This document shows, one piece after another, positions 32,401 through 47,400 of a stretch of 64,000 nt of DNA. The DNA is from Parapristionchus giblindavisi (Eukaryota; Nematoda; Chromadorea; Rhabditida; Diplogasteridae), in NCBI GenBank assembly GCA_943737045.1, contig CALSFV010000215.1, positions 1,054,001 to 1,118,000 of the forward strand. The letters run 5' to 3'. The position numbers and the translations under genes were made by a program. The notes below the pieces were generated by a model, which worked only from the letters and a program-made list of their open reading frames with translations, ran no database searches and had not been told where the DNA came from. Numbering within the stretch: the first letter of the stretch is position 1; each line of letters starts with the position of its first letter.

Positions 32401-35400
32401 TCGATATTGATCTCTTTAATGTTAAGATAGTTTCTAATCAATTAAACTAATCAATAACTCTTTTCCAGCTTACCCATGAGTTCGTCATCGACCGAAACCG
32501 CAGATCTTCCGTACCCGATTGCTCATCTCGGTCGACCAAAGTTGTTGAGAAGACGGCGATCAAGAGGGTTGAGAAGACGGCGATCAAGAGGAGAAAGGTA
32601 ATTATATTTATTCAATAATGTATAAAGATGTGTTATCATTTTGTTGTTGTCTATGGACGAGAATTGAGTCACGGAATGATGTATACTACATCAAAGAATG
32701 GACAAGTTAAACTTATCTACTCAATTTATTGATTGATTGCTATATTTATACGCTCACTTAATTATTGTGGATTAAGCAGCGAACATGTTTGGATACGGTA
32801 GGAACAATTGAGTACTGTATCAGTAGTTTTATTTCGGAGGGATCATCTTGAAAACGGTTCCTTTAACATCTTAACCTGGTTAATCGCCGTTTCTTAGTTT
32901 TATTGGGATGTAGATGAACAAGCGAATTATGAGTGGATTTACCCTTTGATTTGCTGTTGCTCTTTAGTATTCTTGTGATATTGGGTGGCACGGTTTTATT
33001 TAAAGATCGTGTACAAGTACTTGAAGGTACGGTAGTTGCAGTTCGGCATACTGTAGGAGTAGTGAATAGTGCGATTGGAGTAGCTTTATCTCAAAGAAAC
33101 CATCCTAAAACGGTTATTTTCATATACGATTTAAAGAGAATGTTCTATCGATATTGATCTCTTTAATGTTAAGATAGTTTCTAATCAATTAAACTAATCA
33201 ATAACTCTTTTCCAGCTTACCCATGAGTTCGTCATCGACCGAAACCGCAGATCTTCCGTACCCGATTGCTCATCTCGGTCGACCAAAGTTGTTGAGAAGA
33301 CGGCGATAAAGAGGGTTGAGAAGACGGCGATCAAGAGGAGAAAGGTAATTATATGTATTCCATAATGTATAAAGATGTGTTATCATTTTGTTGTTGTCTA
33401 TGGACGAGAATTGAGTCACGGAATGATGTATACTACATCAAAGAATGGACAAGTTAAACTTATCTATTCAATTTATTGATTGATTGCTATATTTATACGC
33501 TCACTTAATTATTGTGGATTAAGCAGCGAACATGTTTGGATACGGTAGGAACAATTGAGTACTGTATCAGTAGTTTTATTTCGGAGGGATCATCTTGAAA
33601 ACGGTTCCTTTAACATCTTAACCTGGTTAATCGCCGTTTCTTAGTTTTATTGGGATGTAGATGAACAAGCGAATTATGAGTGGATTTACCCTTTGATTTG
33701 CTGTTGCTCTTTAGTATTCTTGTGATATTGGGTGGCACGGTTTTATTTAAAGATCGTGTACAAGTACTTGAAGGTACGGTAGTTGCAGTTCGGCATACTG
33801 TAGGAGTAGTGAATAGTGCGATTGGAGTAGCTTTATCTCAAAGAAACCATCCTAAAACGGTTATTTTCATATACGATTTAAAGAGAATGTTCTATCGATA
33901 TTGATCTCTTTAATGTTAAGATAGTTTCTAATCAATTAAACTAATCAATAACTCTTTTCCAGCTTACCCATGAGTTCGTCATCGACCGAAACCGCAGATC
34001 TTCCGTACCCGATTGCTCATCTCGGTCGACCAAAGTTGTTGAGAAGACGGCGATCAAGAGGGTTGAGAAGACGGCGATCAAGAGGAGAAAGGTAATTATA
34101 TTTATTCAATAATGTATAAAGATGTGTTATCATTTTGTTGTTGTCTATGGACGAGAATTGAGTCACGGAATGATGTATACTACATCAAAGAATGGACAAG
34201 TTAAACTTATCTACTCAATTTATTGATTGATTGCTATATTTATACGCTCACTTAATTATTGTGGATTGAGCAGCGAACATGTTTGGATACGGTAGGAACA
34301 ATTGAGTACTGTATCAGTAGTTTTATTTCGGAGGGATCATCTTGAAAACGGTTCCTTTAACATCTTAACCTGGTTAATCGCCGTTTCTTAGTTTTATTGG
34401 GATGTAGATGAACAAGCGAATTATGAGTGGATTTACCATTTGATTTACTGTTGCTCTTTAGTATTCTTGTGATATTGGGTGGCACGGTTTTATTTAAAGA
34501 TCGTGTACAAGTACTTGAAGGTACGGTAGTTGCAGTTCGGCATACTGTAGGAGTAGTGAATAGTGCGATTGGAGTAGCTTTATCTCAAAGAAACCATCCT
34601 AAAACGGTTATTTTCATATACGATTTAAAGAGAATGTTCTATCGATATTGATCTCTTTAATGTTAAGATAGTTTCTAATCAATTAAACTAATCAATAACT
34701 CTTTTCCAGCTTACCCATGAGTTCGTCATCGACCGAAACCGCAGATCTTCCGTACCCGATTGCTCATCTCGGTCGACCAAAGTTGTTGAGAAGACGGCGA
34801 TCAAGAGGGTTGAGAAGACGGCGATCAAGAGGAGAAAGGTAATTATATTTATTCAATAATGTATAAAGATGTGTTATCATTTTGTTGTTGTCTATGGACG
34901 AGAATTGAGTCACGGAATGATGTATACTACATCAAAGAATGGACAAGTTAAACTTATCTACTCAATTTATTGATTGATTGCTATATTTATACGCTCACTT
35001 AATTATTGTGGATTGAGCAGCGAACATGTTTGGATACGGTAGGAACAATTGAGTACTGTATCAGTAGTTTTATTTCGGAGGGATCATCTTGAAAACGGTT
35101 CCTTTAACATCTTAACCTGGTTAATCGCCGTTTCTTAGTTTTATTGGGATGTAGATGAACAAGCGAATTATGAGTGGATTTACCATTTGATTTACTGTTG
35201 CTCTTTAGTATTCTTGTGATATTGGGTGGCACGGTTTTATTTAAAGATCGTGTACAAGTACTTGAAGGTACGGTAGTTGCAGTTCGGCATACTGTAGGAG
35301 TAGTGAATAGTGCGATTGGAGTAGCTTTATCTCAAAGAAACCATCCTAAAACGGTTATTTTCATATACGATTTAAAGAGAATGTTCTATCGATATTGATC

Positions 35401-38400
35401 TCTTTAATGTTAAGATAGTTTCTAATCAATTAAACTAATCAATAACTCTTTTCCAGCTTACCCATGAGTTCGTCATCGACCGAAACCGCAGATCTTCCGT
35501 ACCCGATTGCTCATCTCGGTCGACCAAAGTTGTTGAGAAGACGGCGATCAAGAGGGTTGAGAAGACGGCGATCAAGAGGAGAAAGGTAATTATATTTATT
35601 CAATAATGTATAAAGATGTGTTATCATTTTGTTGTTGTCTATGGACGAGAATTGAGTCACGGAATGATGTATACTACATCAAAGAATGGACAAGTTAAAC
35701 TTATCTACTCAATTTATTGATTGATTGCTATATTTATACGCTCACTTAATTATTGTGGATTGAGCAGCGAACATGTTTGGATACGGTAGGAACAATTGAG
35801 TACTGTATCAGTAGTTTTATTTCGGAGGGATCATCTTGAAAACGGTTCCTTTAACATCTTAACCTGGTTAATCGCCGTTTCTTAGTTTTATTGGGATGTA
35901 GATGAACAAGCGAATTATGAGTGGATTTACCATTTGATTTACTGTTGCTCTTTAGTATTCTTGTGATATTGGGTGGCACGGTTTTATTTAAAGATCGTGT
36001 ACAAGTACTTGAAGGTACGGTAGTTGCAGTTCGGCATACTGTAGGAGTAGTGAATAGTGCGATTGGAGTAGCTTTATCTCAAAGAAACCATCCTAAAACG
36101 GTTATTTTCATATACGATTTAAAGAGAATGTTCTATCGATATTGATCTCTTTAATGTTAAGATAGTTTCTAATCAATTAAACTAATCAATAACTCTTTTC
36201 CAGCTTACCCATGAGTTCGTCATCGACCGAAACCGCAGATCTTCCGTACCCGATTGCTCATCTCGGTCAACCAAAGTTGTTGAGAAGACGGCGATCAAGA
36301 GGGTTGAGAAGACGGCGATCAAGAGGAGAAAGGTGATTATATTTATTGAATAATGTATAAAGATGTGTTATCATTTTGTTGTTGTCTATGGACGAGAATT
36401 GAGTCACGGAATGATGTATACTACATCAAAGAATGGACAAGTTAAACTTATCTATTCAATTTATTGATTGATTGCTATATTTATACGCTCACTTAATTAT
36501 TGTGGATTAAGCAGCGAACATGTTTGGATACGGTAGGAACAATTGAGTACTGTATCAGTAGTTTTATTTCGGAGGGATCATCTTGAAAACGGTTCCTTTA
36601 ACATCTTAACCTGGTTAATCGCCGTTTCTTAGTTTTATTGGGATGTAGATGAACAAGCGAATTATGAGTGGATTTACCATTTGATTTACTGTTGCTCTTT
36701 AGTATTCTTGTGATATTGGGTGGCACGGTTTTATTTAAAGATCGTGTACAAGTACTTGAAGGTACGGTAGTTGCAGTTCGGCATACTGTAGGAGTAGTGA
36801 ATAGTGCGATTGGAGTAGCTTTATCTCAAAGAAACCATCCTAAAACGGTTATTTTCATATACGATTTAAAGAGAATGTTCTATCGATATTGATCTCTTTA
36901 ATGTTGAGATAGTTTCTAATCAATTAAACTAATCAATAACTCTTTTCCAGCTTACCCATGAGTTCGTCATCGACCGAAACCGCAGATCTTCCGTACCCGA
37001 TTGCTCATCTCGGTCGACCAAAGTTGTTGAGAAGACGGCGATCAAGAGGGTTGAGAAGACGGCGATCAAGAGGAGAAAGGTAATTATATTTATTCAATAA
37101 TGTATAAAGATGTGTTATCATTTTGTTGTTGTCTATGGACGAGAATTGAGTCACGGAATGATGTATACTACATCAAAGAATGGACAAGTTAAACTTATCT
37201 ATTCAATTTATTGATTGATTGCTATATTTATACGCTCACTTAATTATTGTGGATTGAGCAGCGAACATGTTTGGATACGGTAGGAACAATTGAGTACTGT
37301 ATCAGTAGTTTTATTTCGGAGGGATCATCTTGAAAACGGTTCCTTTAACATCTTAACCTGGTTAATCGCCGTTTCTTAGTTTTATTGGGATGTAGATGAA
37401 CAAGCGAATTATGAGTGGATTTACCCTTTGATTTACTGTTGCTCTTTAGTATTCTTGTGATATTGGGTGGCACGGTTTTATTTAAAGATCGTGTACAAGT
37501 ACTTGAAGGTACGGTAGTTGCAGTTCGGCATACTGTAGGAGTAGTGAATAGTGCGATTGGAGTAGCTTTATCTCAAAGAAACCATCCTAAAACGGTTATT
37601 TTCATATACGATTTAAAGAGAATGTTCTATCGATATTGATCTCTTTAATGTTAAGATAGTTTCTAATCAATTAAACTAATCAATAACTCTTTTCCAGCTT
37701 ACCCATGAGTTCGTCATCGACCGAAACCGCAGATCTTCCGTACCCGATTGCTCATCTCGGTCGACCAAAGTTGTTGAGAAGACGGCGATAAAGAGGGTTG
37801 AGAAGACGGCGATCAAGAGGAGAAAGGTAATTATATGTATTCCATAATGTATAAAGATGTGTTATCATTTTGTTGTTGTCTATGGACGAGAATTGAGTCA
37901 CGGAATGATGTATACTACATCAAAGAATGGACAAGTTAAACTTATCTATTCAATTTATTGATTGATTGCTATATTTATACGCTCACTTAATTATTGTGGA
38001 TTGAGCAGCGAACATGTTTGGATACGGTAGGAACAATTGAGTACTGTATCAGTAGTTTTATTTCGGAGGGATCATCTTGAAAACGGTTCCTTTAACATCT
38101 TAACCTGGTTAATCGCCGTTTCTTAGTTTTATTGGGATGTAGATGAACAAGCGAATTATGAGTGGATTTACCATTTGATTTACTGTTGCTCTTTAGTATT
38201 CTTGTGATATTGGGTGGCACGGTTTTATTTAAAGATCGTGTACAAGTACTTGAAGGTACGGTAGTTGCAGTTCGGCATACTGTAGGAGTAGTGAATAGTG
38301 CGATTGGAGTAGCTTTATCTCAAAGAAACCATCCTAAAACGGTTATTTTCATATACGATTTAAAGAGAATGTTCTATCGATATTGATCTCTTTAATGTTA

Positions 38401-41400
38401 AGATAGTTTCTAATCAATTAAACTAATCAATAACTCTTTTCCAGCTTACCCATGAGTTCGTCATCGACCGAAACCGCAGATCTTCCGTACCCGATTGCTC
38501 ATCTCGGTCGACCAAAGTTGTTGAGAAGACGGCGATCAAGAGGGTTGAGAAGACGGCGATCAAGAGGAGAAAGGTAATTATATGTATTCCATAATGTATA
38601 AAGATGTGTTATCATTTTGTTGTTGTCTATGGACGAGAATTGAGTCACGGAATGATGTATACTACATCAAAGAATGGACAAGTTAAACTTATCTATTCAA
38701 TTTATTGATTGATTGCTATATTTATACGCTCACTTAATTATTGTGGATTGAGCAGCGAACATGTTTGGATACGGTAGGAACAATTGAGTACTGTATCAGT
38801 AGTTTTATTTCGGAGGGATCATCTTGAAAACGGTTCCTTTAACATCTTAACCTGGTTAATCGCCGTTTCTTAGTTTTATTGGGATGTAGATGAACAAGCG
38901 AATTATGAGTGGATTTACCATTTGATTTACTGTTGCTCTTTAGTATTCTTGTGATATTGGGTGGCACGGTTTTATTTAAAGATCGTGTACAAGTACTTGA
39001 AGGTACGGTAGTTGCAGTTCGGCATACTGTAGGAGTAGTGAATAGTGCGATTGGAGTAGCTTTATCTCAAAGAAACCATCCTAAAACGGTTATTTTCATA
39101 TACGATTTAAAGAGAATGTTCTATCGATATTGATCTCTTTAATGTTAAGATAGTTTCTAATCAATTAAACTAATCAATAACTCTTTTCCAGCTTACCCAT
39201 GAGTTCGTCATCGACCGAAACCGCAGATCTTCCGTACCCGATTGCTCATCTCGGTCGACCAAAGTTGTTGAGAAGACGGCGATCAAGAGGGTTGAGAAGA
39301 CGGCGATCAAGAGGAGAAAGGTAATTATATGTATTCCATAATGTATAAAGATGTGTTATCATTTTGTTGTTGTCTATGGACGAGAATTGAGTCACGGAAT
39401 GATGTATACTACATCAAAGAATGGACAAGTTAAACTTATCTATTCAATTTATTGATTGATTGCTATATTTATACGCTCACTTAATTATTGTGGATTGAGC
39501 AGCGAACATGTTTGGATACGGTAGGAACAATTGAGTACTGTATCAGTAGTTTTATTTCGGAGGGATCATCTTGAAAACGGTTCCTTTAACATCTTAACCT
39601 GGTTAATCGCCGTTTCTTAGTTTTATTGGGATGTAGATGAACAAGCGAATTATGAGTGGATTTACCATTTGATTTACTGTTGCTCTTTAGTATTCTTGTG
39701 ATATTGGGTGGCACGGTTTTATTTAAAGATCGTGTACAAGTACTTGAAGGTACGGTAGTTGCAGTTCGGCATACTGTAGGAGTAGTGAATAGTGCGATTG
39801 GAGTAGCTTTATCTCAAAGAAACCATCCTAAAACGGTTATTTTCATATACGATTTAAAGAGAATGTTCTATCGATATTGATCTCTTTAATGTTAAGATAG
39901 TTTCTAATCAATTAAACTAATCAATAACTCTTTTCCAGCTTACCCATGAGTTCGTCATCGACCGAAACCGCAGATCTTCCGTACCCGATTGCTCATCTCG
40001 GTCGACCAAAGTTGTTGAGAAGACGGCGATCAAGAGGGTTGAGAAGACGGCGATCAAGAGGAGAAAGGTAATTATATTTATTCAATAATGTATAAAGATG
40101 TGTTATCATTTTGTTGCTGTCTATGGACGAGAATTGAGTCACGGAATGATGTATACTACATCAAAGAATGGACAAGTTAAACTTATCTATTCAATTTATT
40201 GATTGATTGCTATATTTATACGCTCACTTAATTATTGTGGATTGAGCAGCGAACATGTTTGGATACGGTAGGAACAATTGAGTACTGTATCAGTAGTTTT
40301 ATTTCGGAGGGATCATCTTGAAAACGGTTCCTTTAACATCTTAACCTGGTTAATCGCCGTTTCTTAGTTTTATTGGGATGTAGATGAACAAGCGAATTAT
40401 GAGTGGATTTACCATTTGATTTACTGTTGCTCTTTAGTATTCTTGTGATATTGGGTGGCACGGTTTTATTTAAAGATCGTGTACAAGTACTTGAAGGTAC
40501 GGTAGTTGCAGTTCGGCATACTGTAGGAGTAGTGAATAGTGCGATTGGAGTAGCTTTATCTCAAAGAAACCATCCTAAAACGGTTATTTTCATATACGAT
40601 TTAAAGAGAATGTTCTATCGATATTGATCTCTTTAATGTTAAGATAGTTTCTAATCAATTAAACTAATCAATAACTCTTTTCCAGCTTACCCATGAGTTC
40701 GTCATCGACCGAAACCGCAGATCTTCCGTACCCGATTGCTCATCTCGGTCGACCAAAGTTGTTGAGAAGACGGCGATCAAGAGGAGAAAGGTAATTATAT
40801 TTATTGAATAATGTATAAAGATGTGTTATCATTTTGTTGTTGTCTATGGACGAGAATTGAGTCACGGAATGATGTATACTACATCAAAGAATGGACAAGT
40901 TAAACTTATCTATTCAATTTATTGATTGATTGCTATATTTATACGCTCACTTAATTATTGTGGATTGAGCAGCGAACATGTTTGGATACGGTAGGAACAA
41001 TTGAGTACTGTATCAGTAGATTTATTTCGGAGGGATCATCTTGAAAACGGTTCCTTTAACATCTTAACTTGGTTAATCGCCGTTTCTTAGTTTTATTGGG
41101 ATGTAGATGAACAAGCGAATTATGAGTGGATTTACCCTTTGATTTGCTGTTGCTCTTTAGTATTCTTGTGATATTGGGTGGCACGGTTTTATTTAAAGAT
41201 CGTGTACAAGTACTTGAAGGTACGGTAGTTGCAGTTCGGCATACTGTAGGAGTAGTGAATAGTGCGATTGGAGTAGCTTTATCTCAAAGAAACCATCCTA
41301 AAACGGTTATTTTCATATACGATTTAAAGAGAATGTTCTATCGATATTGATCTCTTTAATGTTAAGATAGTTTCTAATCAATTAAACTAATCAATAACTC

Positions 41401-44400
41401 TTTTCCAGCTTACCCATGAGTTCGTCATCGACCGAAACCGCAGATCTTCCGTACCCGATTGCTCATCTCGGTCAACCAAAGTTGTTGAGAAGACGGCGAT
41501 CAAGAGGGTTGAGAAGACGGCGATCAAGAGGAGAAAGGTGATTATATTTATTGAATAATGTATAAAGATGTGTTATCATTTTGTTGTTGTCTATGGACGA
41601 GAATTGAGTCACGGAATGATGTATACTACATCAAAGAATGGACAAGTTAAACTTATCTATTCAATTTATTGATTGATTGCTATATTTATACGCTCACTTA
41701 ATTATTGTGGATTAAGCAGCGAACATGTTTGGATACGGTAGGAACAATTGAGTACTGTATCAGTAGTTTTATTTCGGAGGGATCATCTTGAAAACGGTTC
41801 CTTTAACATCTTAACCTGGTTAATCGCCGTTTCTTAGTTTTATTGGGATGTAGATGAACAAGCGAATTATGAGTGGATTTACCCTTTGATTTACTGTTGC
41901 TCTTTAGTATTCTTGTGATATTGGGTGGCACGGTTTTATTTAAAGATCGTGTACAAGTACTTGAAGGTACGGTAGTTGCAGTTCGGCATACTGTAGGAGT
42001 AGTGAATAGTGCGATTGGAGTAGCTTTATCTCAAAGAAACCATCCTAAAACGGTTATTTTCATATACGATTTAAAGAGAATGTTCTATCGATATTGATCT
42101 CTTTAATGTTAAGATAGTTTCTAATCAATTAAACTAATCAATAACTCTTTTCCAGCTTACCCATGAGTTCGTCATCGACCGAAACCGCAGATCTTCCGTA
42201 CCCGATTGCTCATCTCGGTCAACCAAAGTTGTTGAGAAGACGGCGATCAAGAGGGTTGAGAAGACGGCGATCAAGAGGAGAAAGGTGATTATATTTATTC
42301 AATAATGTATAAAGATGTGTTATCATTTTGTTGTTGTCTATGGACGAGAATTGAGTCACGGAATGATGTATACTACATCAAAGAATGGACAAGTTAAACT
42401 TATCTATTCAATTTATTGATTGATTGCTATATTTATACGCTCACTTAATTATTGTGGATTGAGCAGCGAACATGTTTGGATACGGTAGGAACAATTGAGT
42501 ACTGTATCAGTAGTTTTATTTCGGAGGGATCATCTTGAAAACGGTTCCTTTAACATCTTAACCTGGTTAATCGCCGTTTCTTAGTTTTATTGGGATGTAG
42601 ATGAACAAGCGAATTATGAGTGGATTTACCCTTTGATTTGCTGTTGCTCTTTAGTATTCTTGTGATATTGGGTGGCACGGTTTTATTTAAAGATCGTGTA
42701 CAAGTACTTGAAGGTACGGTAGTTGCAGTTCGGCATACTGTAGGAGTAGTGAATAGTGCGATTGGAGTAGCTTTATCTCAAAGAAACCATCCTAAAACGG
42801 TTATTTTCATATACGATTTAAAGAGAATGTTCTATCGATATTGATCTCTTTAATGTTAAGATAGTTTCTAATCAATTAAACTAATCAATAACTCTTTTCC
42901 AGCTTACCCATGAGTTCGTCATCGACCGAAACCGCAGATCTTCCGTACCCGATTGCTCATCTCGGTCGACCAAAGTTGTTGAGAAGACGGCGATAAAGAG
43001 GGTTGAGAAGACGGCGATCAAGAGGAGAAAGGTAATTATATGTATTCCATAATGTATAAAGATGTGTTATCATTTTGTTGTTGTCTATGGACGAGAATTG
43101 AGTCACGGAATGATGTATACTACATCAAAGAATGGACAAGTTAAACTTATCTATTCAATTTATTGATTGATTGCTATATTTATACGCTCACTTAATTATT
43201 GTGGATTGAGCAGCGAACATGTTTGGATACGGTAGGAACAATTGAGTACTGTATCAGTAGTTTTATTTCGGAGGGATCATCTTGAAAACGGTTCCTTTAA
43301 CATCTTAACCTGGTTAATCGCCGTTTCTTAGTTTTATTGGGATGTAGATGAACAAGCGAATTATGAGTGGATTTACCATTTGATTTACTGTTGCTCTTTA
43401 GTATTCTTGTGATATTGGGTGGCACGGTTTTATTTAAAGATCGTGTACAAGTACTTGAAGGTACGGTAGTTGCAGTTCGGCATACTGTAGGAGTAGTGAA
43501 TAGTGCGATTGGAGTAGCTTTATCTCAAAGAAACCATCCTAAAACGGTTATTTTCATATACGATTTAAAGAGAATGTTCTATCGATATTGATCTCTTTAA
43601 TGTTAAGATAGTTTCTAATCAATTAAACTAATCAATAACTCTTTTCCAGCTTACCCATGAGTTCGTCATCGACCGAAACCGCAGATCTTCCGTACCCGAT
43701 TGCTCATCTCGGTCGACCAAAGTTGTTGAGAAGACGGCGATCAAGAGGGTTGAGAAGACGGCGATCAAGAGGAGAAAGGTAATTATATGTATTCCATAAT
43801 GTATAAAGATGTGTTATCATTTTGTTGTTGTCTATGGACGAGAATTGAGTCACGGAATGATGTATACTACATCAAAGAATGGACAAGTTAAACTTATCTA
43901 TTCAATTTATTGATTGATTGCTATATTTATACGCTCACTTAATTATTGTGGATTGAGCAGCGAACATGTTTGGATACGGTAGGAACAATTGAGTACTGTA
44001 TCAGTAGTTTTATTTCGGAGGGATCATCTTGAAAACGGTTCCTTTAACATCTTAACCTGGTTAATCGCCGTTTCTTAGTTTTATTGGGATGTAGATGAAC
44101 AAGCGAATTATGAGTGGATTTACCATTTGATTTACTGTTGCTCTTTAGTATTCTTGTGATATTGGGTGGCACGGTTTTATTTAAAGATCGTGTACAAGTA
44201 CTTGAAGGTACGGTAGTTGCAGTTCGGCATACTGTAGGAGTAGTGAATAGTGCGATTGGAGTAGCTTTATCTCAAAGAAACCATCCTAAAACGGTTATTT
44301 TCATATACGATTTAAAGAGAATGTTCTATCGATATTGATCTCTTTAATGTTAAGATAGTTTCTAATCAATTAAACTAATCAATAACTCTTTTCCAGCTTA

Positions 44401-47400
44401 CCCATGAGTTCGTCATCGACCGAAACCGCAGATCTTCCGTACCCGATTGCTCATCTCGGTCGACCAAAGTTGTTGAGAAGACGGCGATCAAGAGGGTTGA
44501 GAAGACGGCGATCAAGAGGAGAAAGGTAATTATATGTATTCCATAATGTATAAAGATGTGTTATCATTTTGTTGTTGTCTATGGACGAGAATTGAGTCAC
44601 GGAATGATGTATACTACATCAAAGAATGGACAAGTTAAACTTATCTATTCAATTTATTGATTGATTGCTATATTTATACGCTCACTTAATTATTGTGGAT
44701 TGAGCAGCGAACATGTTTGGATACGGTAGGAACAATTGAGTACTGTATCAGTAGTTTTATTTCGGAGGGATCATCTTGAAAACGGTTCCTTTAACATCTT
44801 AACCTGGTTAATCGCCGTTTCTTAGTTTTATTGGGATGTAGATGAACAAGCGAATTATGAGTGGATTTACCATTTGATTTACTGTTGCTCTTTAGTATTC
44901 TTGTGATATTGGGTGGCACGGTTTTATTTAAAGATCGTGTACAAGTACTTGAAGGTACGGTAGTTGCAGTTCGGCATACTGTAGGAGTAGTGAATAGTGC
45001 GATTGGAGTAGCTTTATCTCAAAGAAACCATCCTAAAACGGTTATTTTCATATACGATTTAAAGAGAATGTTCTATCGATATTGATCTCTTTAATGTTAA
45101 GATAGTTTCTAATCAATTAAACTAATCAATAACTCTTTTCCAGCTTACCCATGAGTTCGTCATCGACCGAAACCGCAGATCTTCCGTACCCGATTGCTCA
45201 TCTCGGTCGACCAAAGTTGTTGAGAAGACGGCGATCAAGAGGGTTGAGAAGACGGCGATCAAGAGGAGAAAGGTAATTATATTTATTCAATAATGTATAA
45301 AGATGTGTTATCATTTTGTTGCTGTCTATGGACGAGAATTGAGTCACGGAATGATGTATACTACATCAAAGAATGGACAAGTTAAACTTATCTATTCAAT
45401 TTATTGATTGATTGCTATATTTATACGCTCACTTAATTATTGTGGATTGAGCAGCGAACATGTTTGGATACGGTAGGAACAATTGAGTACTGTATCAGTA
45501 GTTTTATTTCGGAGGGATCATCTTGAAAACGGTTCCTTTAACATCTTAACCTGGTTAATCGCCGTTTCTTAGTTTTATTGGGATGTAGATGAACAAGCGA
45601 ATTATGAGTGGATTTACCATTTGATTTACTGTTGCTCTTTAGTATTCTTGTGATATTGGGTGGCACGGTTTTATTTAAAGATCGTGTACAAGTACTTGAA
45701 GGTACGGTAGTTGCAGTTCGGCATACTGTAGGAGTAGTGAATAGTGCGATTGGAGTAGCTTTATCTCAAAGAAACCATCCTAAAACGGTTATTTTCATAT
45801 ACGATTTAAAGAGAATGTTCTATCGATATTGATCTCTTTAATGTTAAGATAGTTTCTAATCAATTAAACTAATCAATAACTCTTTTCCAGCTTACCCATG
45901 AGTTCGTCATCGACCGAAACCGCAGATCTTCCGTACCCGATTGCTCATCTCGGTCGACCAAAGTTGTTGAGAAGACGGCGATCAAGAGGAGAAAGGTAAT
46001 TATATTTATTGAATAATGTATAAAGATGTGTTATCATTTTGTTGTTGTCTATGGACGAGAATTGAGTCACGGAATGATGTATACTACATCAAAGAATGGA
46101 CAAGTTAAACTTATCTATTCAATTTATTGATTGATTGCTATATTTATACGCTCACTTAATTATTGTGGATTGAGCAGCGAACATGTTTGGATACGGTAGG
46201 AACAATTGAGTACTGTATCAGTAGATTTATTTCGGAGGGATCATCTTGAAAACGGTTCCTTTAACATCTTAACTTGGTTAATCGCCGTTTCTTAGTTTTA
46301 TTGGGATGTAGATGAACAAGCGAATTATGAGTGGATTTACCCTTTGATTTGCTGTTGCTCTTTAGTATTCTTGTGATATTGGGTGGCACGGTTTTATTTA
46401 AAGATCGTGTACAAGTACTTGAAGGTACGGTAGTTGCAGTTCGGCATACTGTAGGAGTAGTGAATAGTGCGATTGGAGTAGCTTTATCTCAAAGAAACCA
46501 TCCTAAAACGGTTATTTTCATATACGATTTAAAGAGAATGTTCTATCGATATTGATCTCTTTAATGTTAAGATAGTTTCTAATCAATTAAACTAATCAAT
46601 AACTCTTTTCCAGCTTACCCATGAGTTCGTCATCGACCGAAACCGCAGATCTTCCGTACCCGATTGCTCATCTCGGTCGACCAAAGTTGTTGAGAAGACG
46701 GCGATCAAGAGGGTTGAGAAGACGGCGATCAAGAGGAGAAAGGTAATTATATTTATTCAATAATGTATAAAGATGTGTTATCATTTTGTTGTTGTCTATG
46801 GACGAGAATTGAGTCACGGAATGATGTATACTACATCAAAGAATGGACAAGTTAAACTTATCTATTCAATTTATTGATTGATTGCTATATTTATACGCTC
46901 ACTTAATTATTGTGGATTGAGCAGCGAACATGTTTGGATACGGTAGGAACAATTGAGTACTGTATCAGTAGTTTTATTTCGGAGGGATCATCTTGAAAAC
47001 GGTTCCTTTAACATCTTAACCTGGTTAATCGCCGTTTCTTAGTTTTATTGGGATGTAGATGAACAAGCGAATTATGAGTGGATTTACCCTTTGATTTACT
47101 GTTGCTCTTTAGTATTCTTGTGATATTGGGTGGCACGGTTTTATTTAAAGATCGTGTACAAGTACTTGAAGGTACGGTAGTTGCAGTTCGGCATACTGTA
47201 GGAGTAGTGAATAGTGCGATTGGATTAGCTTTATCTCAAAGAAACCATCCTAAAACGGTTATTTTCATATACGATTTAAAGAGAATGTTCTATCGATATT
47301 GATCTCTTTAATGTTAAGATAGTTTCTAATCAATTAAACTAATCAATAACTCTTTTCCAGCTTACCCATGAGTTCGTCATCGACCGAAACCGCAGATCTT

